Shown one piece after another: positions 11,691 to 22,453 of a stretch of 64,000 nucleotides of DNA (position 1 is its first letter; each line of letters opens with the position of its first letter). The translations under genes and the position numbers were made by a program. The stretch is from Nepenthes gracilis. Its lineage: Eukaryota; Streptophyta; Magnoliopsida; Caryophyllales; Nepenthaceae. The notes under the pieces were generated by a model, which did no database searches, had not been told where the DNA came from, and saw nothing but the letters and a program-made list of their open reading frames with translations. The stretch spans positions 2,380,501 to 2,444,500 of the forward strand of contig BSYO01000013.1 in NCBI GenBank assembly GCA_033239525.1. The letters run 5' to 3'.

Positions 11691-13353
11691 CTACTTCTTC
11701 CTCCCAACCTGCAGTTCCTCGCCGCCAGATGGATTTTTAGCAGGTCGGGTGGTAACCATGTTAACCACCGCTACTGTAACCCGATTTTGGGGAGGAGACC
11801 GCTCCTGCCCCTCTCCGCTAGCTGTTCCAGAACTCTGTCTGGGATTCCCGACAAACTTGGTGAGGTGCCCTCTGCGAATCAGCTCCTCAATCTCCCTCTG
11901 CAGTGTCTTGCAGTCCTTAGTTGAATGCCCAACAGAGCGATGGAAGTTACAGTACTTTGACTGGTTCCCGGAGTCCTTTTTAGTGGTTTTGGCCACTTCA
12001 GGAATTTTTTCTGTGGATCTGCATGAGGACGTTCGAGCGTGTGTCCGTCAAAGGTGTGAAGCTTATGGGCCCGTAGTCTCTACGTTTTGGGGGCCCAGTC
12101 CAGCGTTGCTTCTGGCGAGAGTAATCTCTGCCGCTGTACTTCCTTTTCCCCTCTCTAGGGAACGATCAAGGCTGATCCACCCGCTCTCGGCGTTTTGTCT
12201 CGTTAACCTCCTCTGCTGCAGCATAAGCCCAGGTAATGGATTCCGCCTCCCAGAAGGTTTGAGGATTTTTGTGGGCCAGGTGCTTAAAAAAGTCCCCGTA
12301 GGTCAGCGCAGAGATGAAACTGCCTAACTTCATCTCCTCCGTGATCCTGAGAATCCTTCTGGCCTCCGCCACAAAACGATCCAGGAATCACCGTGGGTTC
12401 TCTTCTAGTTTCTGCTTGATGTGGGAGAGATGCCACGGTTGCTTCTCTTCCAGTCGGCTCGAGACGTACTGAGCCAGGAAGAGATCCGTGAGCTCACAGA
12501 AGCTGCTGATGGTGCCTGAAGGAAGGTGATGGAACCAAATTCAGGCATCTCCTTTCAGCGTGATCGTGAAACAGTAACATATCGTTGAGTCTTTCAACCC
12601 TTGTAGACTCAGATGGGTGCGGAAGTGATCGAGGTGGTCAATCGGATCACTACTCCTATCGTATGAGTCAAGGAAAGGCATCTTGAACTTCGTAGGCAGT
12701 GGACGACTCAGGATCTCCGTTGTGAAAGGAGATCGGTCCAAGTCGATGGTGCGCCCCTCTTCTTAGAACACATGGTTTCAAATTTTGTCCACTCGTGGAT
12801 CTGCGCGAGTGGGGTTTGTTGATCTCTTAGAATTGAGGTAAGCCGTCAACTCCGTTCTGTCCCTGGAGGGTTCAGCAACCGGTTGACTACTACTTCCAGC
12901 GGACCTAGTAGTCCTGGAAGCTCGCTCCTGGACTGCGTTCCCATCTTCGGCCCGAGAGTATCTAGGATTTCTTCTCTCCAGACTTTCTTGCGAAGACGTG
13001 CTCCCGGAGCATTCTTCAGGCCTGTTCTGGCTAGGAACGCCAGAGGATGCTGGAACTGGATTGCTCCGGGATCTCTCAGGCCTCTTAGCCGGCTTCTTTT
13101 TCCTCTGGCCACCTTTTTTGGTGGCCAGTGCTGGGACGGCTGCGGGAGGAGCCGCCTGCAGTCGCTGCTCATTCTGAGTGTAAAGTATTTGGAGCAAACG
13201 ATTGTTGGCTTGCATCTACTCCATCAGCTGCTGGAAGTAGGGCGCTGGCACTCCGCCCATTGTCCCGTTGACTATGGCACCAGCAGTGTGGTCCTGGTCG
13301 GGATTGGTGGCGTCTCTAGCGGGATCGCTAGCTTGGGCTCTCGTGTTCACCAT
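11691..13353 (-). pseudogene. Tat gag (broken)
   Basis: The start MVNTRAQ is at 13353, 68 bp inside from the PBS. Blocks follow at 12778-13215 (basic, Ser/Pro-rich), 12541-12741 (capsid part with LPTKFKMP and DPIDHLDHFRTHL), and 12166-12372 (MKLGSFISAL). The zinc knuckle at 11691-11996 (YCNFHRSVGHSTKDC) lies in a different frame. TAG at 13216-13218 and further stops split the first four pieces, which share one frame. Gag is the particle protein in intact relatives. Confidence 0.8.
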
Positions 13354-13421
13354 TGCGATTGCAGAATCAGACTGTGAAAAAGATAGCGATGTGCGAATTT
13401 GTGGTTGGCTTTTGTAAGCGC

Positions 13422-13439
13422 TTCCCATAGACGGCGCCA
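13422..13439 (-). other. Tat primer-binding site
   Basis: On the minus strand TGGCGCCGTCTATGGGAA begins one base after the LTR end (GATGCATCA). This is a common plant Ty3/gypsy PBS type. The matching tRNA is not assigned here. Confidence 0.7.
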
Positions 13440-13440
13440 A

Positions 13441-14519
13441 TGATGCATCTTTGGATCCGAACTTCGAACAGATTCGTGCTGATCTGCTTGTCCTGGTTCT
13501 GACTTTATTCTCTGAGTTTGGATCCTGCACACCACTAAAAAGAAGAGGAGGTCAGCGTGTCTGTGGAAAGTTGTCCCACCGAAAATACTTTGACGCTTAA
13601 GTCAGTAAACAACCTTCGAAATATGAGAAGGTCACTGAAACTGGGAATTGAGAAAGGGAGAGAGAGAGAGTGTGTGTGTGTGTGTATTTCTCAAGATGAA
13701 AGAGAGATAAAGTCGTTTTCTTGAACCTGGATAGTGGGGAGGCAGTAAACGGCTGTTCGAAGCGCGTTTGTGTGCCTTGGGTTTTTTGAGTGACAGTAAA
13801 GAATTGTAAGTCTCTGTCGTCGTTCTGGGCGTTGTGTGAGTAAAAGTTTGCGAGAGTCGCAGGTAGCCATAGTAAAAGTTTACGTAACAAAAAGCGTGCA
13901 TGGAATGAGAATTTCAGAGCTTATTTATGGTTGAGATGATGATCTTCCTCCTTTGGAATGAGTGATCCCCTGCGTGATTCTTGGTTGGCCTGCCTTTCAG
14001 AGCTGATGCCAGTTGCCAAATGGATTAAGATAGTTTCCTTCCACGGCGGTCAGCGGCTTTCTAAATTGTTTACCTTCATTTTGTGTTTTTTACCGTTGGA
14101 GAGCCCCAGTTGGCAGGAGATTGAAAAAATTTGGCTCCTTCCTTATGAGAAAAGCGCCGATTTTGTCAATGTCTATTTTGGGAGCCATTAGAGATCGTGG
14201 AAGTAGCTGGGAGAGCCGTCGCTGGCCGTCTGATGGATCGTGGGTTTAAGTGGGCCAAACCTGTAAAAAACCTTTTATTTTTTACCTGTTGCTACAGTAA
14301 TTCCGGTCAATGCTCGAGTAAACCGTCTATCCGCCAGAAGACGGTCAACGATCGTTAGCCGCCTACTGGAGTCCAGACGATCAACGATGACATTGACCGT
14401 CTTGGGCTTTCAAGCTTTGGGCCTTCGCACCCTGTTCGGCCGTTTTTAAGTTGACCGTTTGGCATGCCGTTTTGGGTATTTGTTGATCATGGGCCAGCCA
14501 TATTCCGGTGCACCCATCA
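13441..14519 (-). repeat. Tat 5' LTR
   Basis: A 1079 bp LTR, TGATGGGT...GATGCATCA on the minus strand. It contains a GAGAGAGTGTGTGTGTG microsatellite near 13660-13685. A 77-codon + strand frame at 13958-14191 inside it has no gene-like support. Homologous LTR sequence occurs at 30811-32751 and 33312-33838. Confidence 0.8.
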
Positions 14520-16070
14520 ATAAAAAATATTTTAAAAATATATATATTATAACATATCACAATATATTAAGATAAAGTCAAATAAGATAAATCCAAGGCT
14601 AATGTGGCTATGATTCCATCTATAGGACTAGTATATAACATTAATTTATATGATAAAGTATAAACCAACATTCATGAATTTACTTTAGTTGGTAATGTTA
14701 TCACCAAGCTTTGGTTCATTTATTCATTTGTTCCCTTACATATTTTGATAACCATAATTATTATTATATTCTACATTTACTTGTTAAATTTTTAGTATAC
14801 TCTAGTTTGTCAATATTTTAAATTAATAAGGTTGTTTTAGAAGTTTTGAATCAAAAAGTACATGCATGGAGGATTGCAAGACTATAATATTTCATTATTT
14901 ATTTGCTAATATAGTGTAAAAATAACTGAGAATTTGAAAACATTTCGGTATCTAAAATTTATTAAAGCACGGCTTAGGGCGATGCATCACTTTTAGTTTC
15001 TTATACTATATTAGATGATGCAAAGTTACGAGATTATTGCCATAGATTTGTGGTTGAGCAGGTTAGTTAAATTGAAGGATAAATTAAAGCAAATTTGACC
15101 ATATATTTAAATAATAACATACATTTCGTTGAATCACAAACCAAATTTTATATAGTGTCGTGATTCTAAATTTTGAGTTTTTTTTTCATTTGTAATTCAG
15201 GTGGTTATAATTGTGATTCTAAAGCAATTCTTAAGAAAATTTTTTTATTTAATAAAAGAGGAGGTAAACTTTTAAAATTTATGAGGTGAAAGGTACAAAT
15301 TGTCAAGAAGTCATAGCAATGGAGAGTCTAACCGAAAGAACAAGTATTTTACAATGACAGTAAAAATGGTAGAAATTATACTCCAACTAATACATCTGCA
15401 ACCTCAAACCCAAAAAAGGTTGAGACTGAAAAAGCAGAGAAATTTTGAAGGAGAGATGATATCATAAGAGCACTTATCACACGCGCTTTAGGTATGATCA
15501 CTACTAATAGTCAATTATGAGCTTCTTTCTTATTTTCCCTCACATGCCCCTATATCGTTTCTTATATACGAACTCAAAATATATGCTTATCAGGTCCCAA
15601 CTGAATTCATTTAATAATTAAAATTTCATTCAAAATCATAATTATTCTTAATAATTTACTCACCTTATAATCATTCAAATATTAAATTTTAAATTAATAT
15701 TTAGGTCTCATATTTCATTTTATCAGTCATATTTTCTTTCAAGCATTCTATTGTGATTAATATTTTCTTCTATTTGGGGAATCTAATAAACGATAAAATG
15801 CAAAATAATTTCATCACTGTGGAGACAGATCAGGAGCGGAACTAACACGACAAATTCAAACACTTCATCTCGAGTGTAGCTCAACCATCTGGTTGCCAAC
15901 TCACCCACCCAACAACAAACGCTTCGGTGAACCTCCTTTTCTAGCTTCTACTATAAAACCAGAACAACTCGCCATTGTTTCTTACAAAAATCTAAAGGAA
16001 TCTCTTCCTCTTGCATAGTTTTATAATTCCTAGCTTCAAAGCATAGCAACTCAAATTGGCAACAGCAGCA
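14520..16070. repeat. Repeat unit 2, right part, upstream of gene 2
   Basis: Continues the unit after the Tat insertion and matches 1546-3091 and 44456-45905. It contains the full-length upstream region of gene 2. No other gene seen. Confidence 0.85.
15952..15958 (+). promoter_or_regulatory. TATA box of gene 2
   Basis: TATAAAA about 119 bp before the ATG, in the conserved core promoter block. Confidence 0.7.
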
Positions 16071-16433
16071 ATGGCTTCTCACCACTTCTTCCTTCTAGCC
16101 CTCTTCGTCGCCTTGGCGTCGTCGAGCCTGCAAGTTAGCCAAGCAAGTCGCCGTCTTCTGCAGACGACTCTGCCTCTACCGACATTGCCGCCCCTGCCTT
16201 CTCAGCCGACCATTCCTACTCTGCCGCAGCCCACGCTGCCAAGCTTGCCGACTGCACTGCCGCCGCTCCCCACCACGCTTCCTACTAGCATTCCCACCTC
16301 GCCGTCCCTGCCCAAACTCTCGCTGCCACCACTGCCGAGCATACTGTCTATCCCTAAACTCCCGTCGATCCCCAACATCCCAACCACGATTCCGACAACG
16401 ATCCCATTTTTCTCTCCTCCTCCTTCAAAGTGA
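16071..16433 (+). CDS. Small secreted Pro/Leu-rich protein, gene 2 (subtype A)
   Basis: 120 residues, single exon, same plan as gene 1: signal peptide to about residue 25 (VSQA), SRRLLQTT, Pro at every third position, FFSPPPSK end. It differs from gene 3 in the SILSIPKL segment (SIPSIPKL in gene 3) and from gene 1 at several positions (TSPSLP, IPKLPS). The frame is open five codons upstream, but that extension starts at TTG; the conserved ATG at 16071 is preferred. The long upstream region is retained, unlike genes 3 and 4. Probably an apoplastic protein; function not recognised. Confidence 0.85.
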   Translation: MASHHFFLLALFVALASSSLQVSQASRRLLQTTLPLPTLPPLPSQPTIPTLPQPTLPSLPTALPPLPTTLPTSIPTSPSLPKLSLPPLPSILSIPKLPSIPNIPTTIPTTIPFFSPPPSK

Positions 16434-18964
16434 GATTTGTTTACACCGACGGCTCGAAGATGGTGTGATCTTTCTCTCCATCGATGACTACGTAATTTTA
16501 AAATAATGTTTTTTAGTGTGTTTTCGTGCATGGCCGAATGCATGCTTTAGCGTTCGTCTCGGCGTTCTATACTTGGTACAATTTATGCAGGAGGCTTTCG
16601 TTATAATGTTATAAAGTAATATATATGCCTGTATTTTATGTTCAGAAGTTCATATTACGTATAATTATTAATGACATTTTATAGATTTTATTGTGTTTGA
16701 ATCTAAAAACTAAACGGATGAGGTCAGGCTAAGGGCACGACAGCCCTTAAATCCCTCAGATGTAAGGGTTCGTATTTTATATTTAGAAAAAAATTTAAAA
16801 AATATGTTAATAATATTTTTATAATTTTTATTATAATATTTTAATATTAAAATACTCATAATTTAAAAAAATACAAACAAATATAACTATTTATATATAA
16901 TTTTTTTTATTTTTAAGATATATAAAATTTTGTTCTTTGCATTTCTATCCAAGGAGGGAAAAAATTTTCCACCATCGCGCTGCGTGATAGAGGCTCTCAG
17001 TCTGGATGATATCATGGCACTAGGGTGTGGGAGTTTTCTTGACTCCCTTTATACGTTAGATCTTGTATTCAACGATTAAGATTTTATCATTAAAAAAATT
17101 AAAAGATTATAGTAATTTTTTATAATATATATATTTTGATAATTTTGTATTTAAAAATAGAAAAGTTAACTTCATGTTTTGTAAAAAAAATCAAAATTCA
17201 TCCATTGAATTTTCTTGACCTAATTATTAAGGGCTAGGAGGGTTGAATCGCTCTAACCCGACGGAGGTTCTATAATTAAAATGTTTTAATAAAAATCGAA
17301 TATTATCTTTCATTGAATTGCAACCAATTGGACAATAATGTAATTCGTAATTATGAGACTAATATTTTTTTAGTAAATCTAGTTATAACATTAAGATAGT
17401 GTTTTTTAGTAAATCTAATTATAACATTAAGATAGTGTTATAATTTTGAGAATAAAAATTGTAAGGTATGAATCCATAATTATATCCTTAATAAAGATTA
17501 ATCAAGTTAATAAAAATATAGAGGTCAATTAAAATTTTAAATTAAAATTAATTTTTGACCAATTATATCCAGATCAAGTGTCACGTGATCAGCATCTAAT
17601 GCACACATATGTATATTTTGGATACTAAGGTCATATTTAAAAGACACTTTTAGGATGCTCATGTATATTTTAGATAAGTTGGCTATGTTTAATGTGTACG
17701 CCGATGATTGCACATACATGTTTGAGGTAAAATATTACCGCCTGATACATACTTGAGAAAAACTCATATGTCATACAGTTTAGGCCTTATCGTCTGATGT
17801 GTACTGATCATATGTACCTGATCAGTACACATATGTCGGATTTTATAAAAAATCCCATAGGCCAATTTTCAATCATTTTCTTACAATTTTAAAAAGAAGA
17901 TAGAGAAAAGAGAAGAGAAGTAGAGAGAGAAGGATGGAGAGAAGATTATAGCGAAAAAATCTAATTAAAATTTAGAAGATTTTTAATAATTTTAAGTAAT
18001 AGATAAATTTATCTAATTTTTTTCTCTTATTACTGATCTTTCTATATAAACTCGCATATGAAACAATACAAGTACTACCTTTCTTATTTTATGCAACTTT
18101 TATAAAATCCATGCATTTAATTTATGCACATTATTTTTAAAAATTAATTTCCTATAATAATATTCATATATACTTTTAAATCATGTTTAGATGCTCCTGT
18201 ATAACATTGATTTTTAAATATACGTTTTTGCATGTCATATGCTTAAAATAAATTGAATAAATTATACTAAATTTACTCAATTATTATAAATTTATGAGAT
18301 TATAACTTTTGCATGCTTTTAATATACATATTAAAATTTCTATATATTATAAATTATGTAACATACTTTGTGCATGTTTTAACAAAATGCATACAAATAT
18401 TGCTACATATGTATATATTTTTGCATGCCATTAAATTGAGAAAAGATAAGAAAAAACTCTACATAATATTGATAATATAAATTTCTTTTCAGTATAAGAA
18501 AATATAAATGATATACTCATAATTGAGTAGAATTTTCTATTCGATTATATACAAACTATTATAGGCAGTAGATAGGATATTTTGTGGCATCTCCTAATAT
18601 ATTATAATAAAAATAAAAGTTTAAACATATTATCTGCAGGTTAAAAGTATCATTAGTCTTTATTTATAATGTTATGTATATTATAACTCATTTACGGTTA
18701 TTAAATAGTAGTATATCATATTTAATTACATAAAGTTATACATAACTCAAATTTTAATTTTAACCTATTTATTAATGACATCATTACTGATCCTTGGTCT
18801 ATAAATTTTTGGCATGATTTAAATAATTTGAAATGTTGTACAGCTTAAAAAAGTAAAATCGATCACTGCTTTAAATTATGTATGCCATGTTTATGAATTT
18901 ATATTATCATTTTTTAATTTTTAATTATGTCATATCCCAATATATTTTTTAATGTATACATATT
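16434..18964. repeat. Downstream flank of gene 2 and start of unit 3
   Basis: AT-rich intergenic repeat, homologous to 3455-5747; the new unit starts near 18731 (TAAAGTTATACATAACTC). It is interrupted at 18965 by the Sirevirus-like element. A 60-codon minus frame (17537-17719) recurs at 47334-47516 only through duplication and is not supported as a gene. A short tandem copy of AGTAAATCTA.TTATAACATTAAGATAGTGTT occurs at about 17371-17442. Confidence 0.8.
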
Positions 18965-19928
18965 TAAAAAAGCACGTTTCGTGCTAACGTGTTTTGACCC
19001 CGTTAAAAATATAGCGGAAGCAACAATAAATAATAAATATCTAATACACGTAAAAGATATTTAACACTAGATGCATACGAGACTAACAATCATGCACAAT
19101 ATAATAATGACAAGCAATAGAGATAAAGACACAATTTTTGGTGACGAAGTGAAAACTCGATACCCACGGTAACGAGAAAAACACTCTGGGCTTCAACGGC
19201 CAGGGAAGCAATGCACTATGAAAATCAACTTACAGACCGGGTGGTAACGACGCGCTAACCTAGCCGATTTACTCCCGTTACGTGATCCCTTCCAAAGAAC
19301 TCATTGATTTGCCCGCTGCAACGAACCGACTCCTTCCGGTCTTCACGTCAATCTTCCCTCGAACCACTTGAATTTCCAATCACGAACGAGTCTCCTTCTT
19401 CACGAACCAACGTCTCCAACGATGGTAGAAGGCAAGGTTTCAATGGTTAAAGAAAGTTGGTGAGAAAACTTCTATGAACATGTAGAGCAATCTTTTAGTG
19501 ATTAGTTTTCTCAAGATGTGCAACAATATTGAAGCATGAGAGCCTTTTCTTCTCAAGGAGGCACGAAATTAATCTCTCCAGAATTCTTAGGGTTCAAAAA
19601 CATAAGTCCAATATTTATAGTGGAGCCAAAAACGCGTTCAAAAATTCTGCCCGTTGCACCGGCGCTCGAGCGGCCAGGGGGCGAGCATCGAGCGGGCGAC
19701 CTACTGATTTTTCGGCTCGAGCGGCTAGCGAGCGAGAGGCGAGCGGACACCCTACTGGTTTTTGAGCTCGAGCGGGAATCGAGCTCATGGCGAGCGGGCA
19801 GTCTTTGGATGGGCTCGAGCGACTGGAGGGCGGACCGAATGGACTTTAACCCGACAACTCACAACCCGACATCAATACAATAATACATATGGTCACGGAA
19901 TATGCCAATTAGACAAATGTCTCTAACA
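18965..19928 (-). repeat. Sirevirus-like 3' LTR
   Basis: 964 bp, matching 27458-28426. Its left 250 bp or so (19655-19830) carries many GAGCG / CTCGAGCG motifs, much more GC-rich than the surroundings. Related LTR sequence stands alone at 31202-32190. Confidence 0.88.
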
Positions 19929-19940
19929 ATCTCCCCCTTT
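19929..19940 (-). other. Polypurine tract of the Sirevirus-like element
   Basis: AAAGGGGGAGAT on the minus strand directly abuts the 3' LTR, the expected site for plus-strand priming. Similar tracts recur near 20311, 20345, 20380 and 20420. Confidence 0.75.
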
Positions 19941-20455
19941 GGCAATTCCATGACAAAACCCAGAAAATAAATAAATACAAGTGAATCACGGGTTCAGACA
20001 CCACCGAGATAGAACCCGTGTACATGAAAACCTACGCCTAGTGATACAAAAGAGATACATAAAAAATTAAATAGCTAAACAAGAGCTGCTGAGGCGATGT
20101 GATGAAAACTTGCTTGACCGCATGTGGTCACTTCGCCCTGGTCAAGCAAAGCTAGTACCAACAACAAAGATGTATGCAATAATAGATACAACATGCAGTA
20201 CTAAAGTGCAACAAAGAGAGTAGATAACATCAATGATAACATCAATAGCAAATAAAATATAGAGAGCATGGAACACAAAAACATGCCAAAAAGAAATACA
20301 GCAAATCAAACTCCCCCTAACAGAAAGAAGTACATCAAGTCTAACTCCCCCTAACAAAAAGGAGAACATCTCGCCCAAGCTCCCCTATCAAAGATGCGCC
20401 AAAAAGAAAAACCGCGATCTCCCCCTTTTTGTCACGAAGAGCCAAAGAGAGGGGA

Positions 20456-21631
20456 TCACTCAGAATCACTGGGAGGAGGAGTGCCATAATGTCTCTGCCA
20501 GCGTTGATACGCAGCCTCCTGAGTGTCCAACCGAGCATCCAACCGATCAAAACGAGCAAGCAGTTGGGACTGAAATTGAGATTGCGACGCAAGAATCCTC
20601 TCTTGAGAGGAATACAGACGCTCAAAACGGTCAGCAAGGCGGGACATCTGACCCATCAGAGCGGCCGAGGAAGAGGTGGAGTGCCGATGCGAAGTGGATG
20701 GACCAGGAGCCGACGGGTCAGGAAAGGACGAGGCAGAGCCAGAGGGGCCTTCGTCCGGCTGAGGAGGAGGCACAGCAGGGAGAGGCTCATCGAACAGCTC
20801 CTCGGGGTCGATAGCAAAGCGACGTGCATGGGACCGACTCTGGGCAAAAGTGGTGGAGGTGATGGGGCGGCCGAGCGGTAGGCGAGGATAGTCCGCGAAT
20901 GGGTGACCGAGCCCAACAAGGAGTCGCTGAATAAGGCACCCAAAAGGTAGGTTTGCCTCTTTTCTGCCGGAGAAATTGGCAAGAATATGAGTGATAAAAT
21001 GGGAGGGTAAGTCAATAGGCTAACCACTCAACAGAGCATACAGAAATAATGCCTTCTCCTCGGAAAGGGATGAGAAGTGGGAGACCGGGAACAGGTTCGT
21101 GAGCATGATACGGCTCACGACCAGTCGCCGAGAGGAGAGGTACAAAGTCGGGAATGCTTTGCCATTCCACTCCAGCGGGGCACCATGAAGAAAGGTAGCA
21201 ATTTCATTAAAAGTAGGCCGAGTGAGCGCCGAAGAGTAAGGGTTGGGTGGATTGGCCACCCGAGGGATATCAAAAATGCGGGCAAGGATATCAGCCGTAA
21301 TGTGCAGTTGTGCCCCGCGCACGAAAGTAGAAAAAGAATTATAAGTGATCGCATAAATATTTGAATAAAATTCTTGAATAAAGATGAGCGACGGAGGAAT
21401 CAAACCTGTGATGACCGACGCCCAACCACGGTCAAGGAAAAGAGACGAGATGGAAGGGTCGACAGAGTCAAGGCGGACTTCCCGTTCGAGGGAGAGTTGC
21501 CGATGAGACATGTGGGTCTGAAAAAGATTCTCGGCCTCAGGACTAATAAAGCGATCAGGACCTGAGATCCCACTCGGTTGAGTACGTTTGCCACTTGACT
21601 TGCATGACATAGAATTGCGAGGAGCCGACAT
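20456..21631 (-). pseudogene. Env-like 3' ORF of the Sirevirus-like element (one internal stop)
   Basis: One frame from ATG (21629-21631, MSAPRNSMSC) to the stop at 20456, broken by a TAG at 21020-21022. No frameshift was noticed; both halves read on in the same frame. The first half has FIQEFYSNIY, TFVRGAQLHITADILARIFDIPRV and ATFLHG, and after the stop PIDLPSHFI and LPFGCLIQRLL. This style is seen in plant retroelement 3' proteins of the putative plant transposon-protein type. The C-terminus is Pro/Ser-rich, then a likely coiled coil rich in Arg/Gln/Leu (about the last 60 residues). CTTTTCAG immediately precedes the ATG, a good splice acceptor, so expression from a spliced RNA is inferred. 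No clear transmembrane segment was seen. Confidence 0.7.
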
Positions 21632-21646
21632 CTGAAAAGAAAATTG
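21632..21646 (-). promoter_or_regulatory. Putative 3' splice site before the env-like ORF
   Basis: On the minus strand a T-rich run ends TTTTCTTTTCAG exactly against the ATG of the env-like frame. The pyrimidine run plus CAG is a strong plant acceptor consensus. The donor was not identified. Confidence 0.55.
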
Positions 21647-22453
21647 AACACCACAATTTAAATATAAAAGTGTGGAAAAAAAATATATATATATAAACAA
21701 ATATATATATATTTATTTATTTATATATTTTGGGAGTGTTTGGTGGGGGAAAGCCGTGCACGTGACTGCCGCCATGAACAGTGCATCGTTCACGGTCGAC
21801 GGCGGAGAGATGGGATACGGGGCGACGGCACAAGGGGGAAGCCGGCGAAGATCCCACGAAACGCAACACCGCAGGCCCACCGGAGCACCGCCACCGGCAC
21901 CCACGGTTCCGGCCGATTGATAGCAGGAGGACGCACCCACACGGTGAATCGGAGCGTCCGGGTGGTGAGGAGAGGAAATCGGCACCGGAAACGCCATGAA
22001 CGGCGATGGGTAAGGAAGGTCGAGGATTCACGGATCCAGGGACAACGAACCAAATCCACGCAAGAACTGGTGGATTTGAAGGAAGGAGGAGGCAAATCGA
22101 GATCCGTGAAGACAGCCACCCATAAAGGAGGCAAATTTCGGGCCGAAACCACCATGAACGGCGGCGGACACCAAAAAAAACGAAATCGAGAAGGAGGTGA
22201 AGGAATTTACCTTGAGAACGCCCAAAATCAAGAAGACGGAGGGTAGATCTGGAAAATCTGGAGAAGTAGGAGAAGGAGAACGACGGCTGACGCAAGAAGA
22301 GAGGAAAGGCAGGAGCGACGAAGACGGGTGAGGGTTTGTGTGGTGAGCGCTTGTTGCCTGCTTGAAGATAAAGGCAAACAGCGTCCGCTCGATCCCAAGG
22401 CGAGCGAGCGGAGAAATCCGCCCTTTTTTTTTTTAAATTAGAAAGAGGAGGAT
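21647..22453 (-). other. Non-coding spacer between pol and env-like ORF
   Basis: About 800 bp, GC-rich in its pol-proximal part and AT-rich (TATATA runs) near the acceptor. Overlapping open frames occur on both strands (up to 252 codons), as expected for GC-rich DNA with few stops, and none resembles a protein I know. It is probably intron or leader of the subgenomic env-like message. Confidence 0.5.

Larger units (their letters stand above)
7288..14519 (-). mobile_element. Ty3/gypsy LTR retrotransposon, Tat-like, degenerate
   Basis: A 7232 bp element on the minus strand inserted in unit 2. Its ends are TGATGC at the left and CCCATCA at the right (TGATGGGT on the minus strand). The flanks ATAAG (7283-7287) and ATAAA (14520-14524) are a 5 bp target duplication with one mismatch, and unit 1 gives the empty site. 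Order on the minus strand: 5' LTR, PBS, gag, RT, RNase H, a second archaeal-type RNase H, integrase, 3' LTR. The dual RNase H is the mark of the Tat lineage. Most coding blocks share one frame but are cut by many stops, so the copy is old and non-autonomous. Confidence 0.9.

Noticed and set aside
16202..16543. 113-codon antisense frame opposite gene 2, with counterparts opposite genes 3, 6 and 7
   Set aside because: CCN Pro codons at every third position read as NGG (no stops) on the other strand, so antisense openness is a by-product of the sense repeat.
17537..17719. 60-codon minus frame repeated at 47334-47516
   Set aside because: Intergenic unit sequence shared by duplication; no recognised domain, and frames are not kept in the other units.
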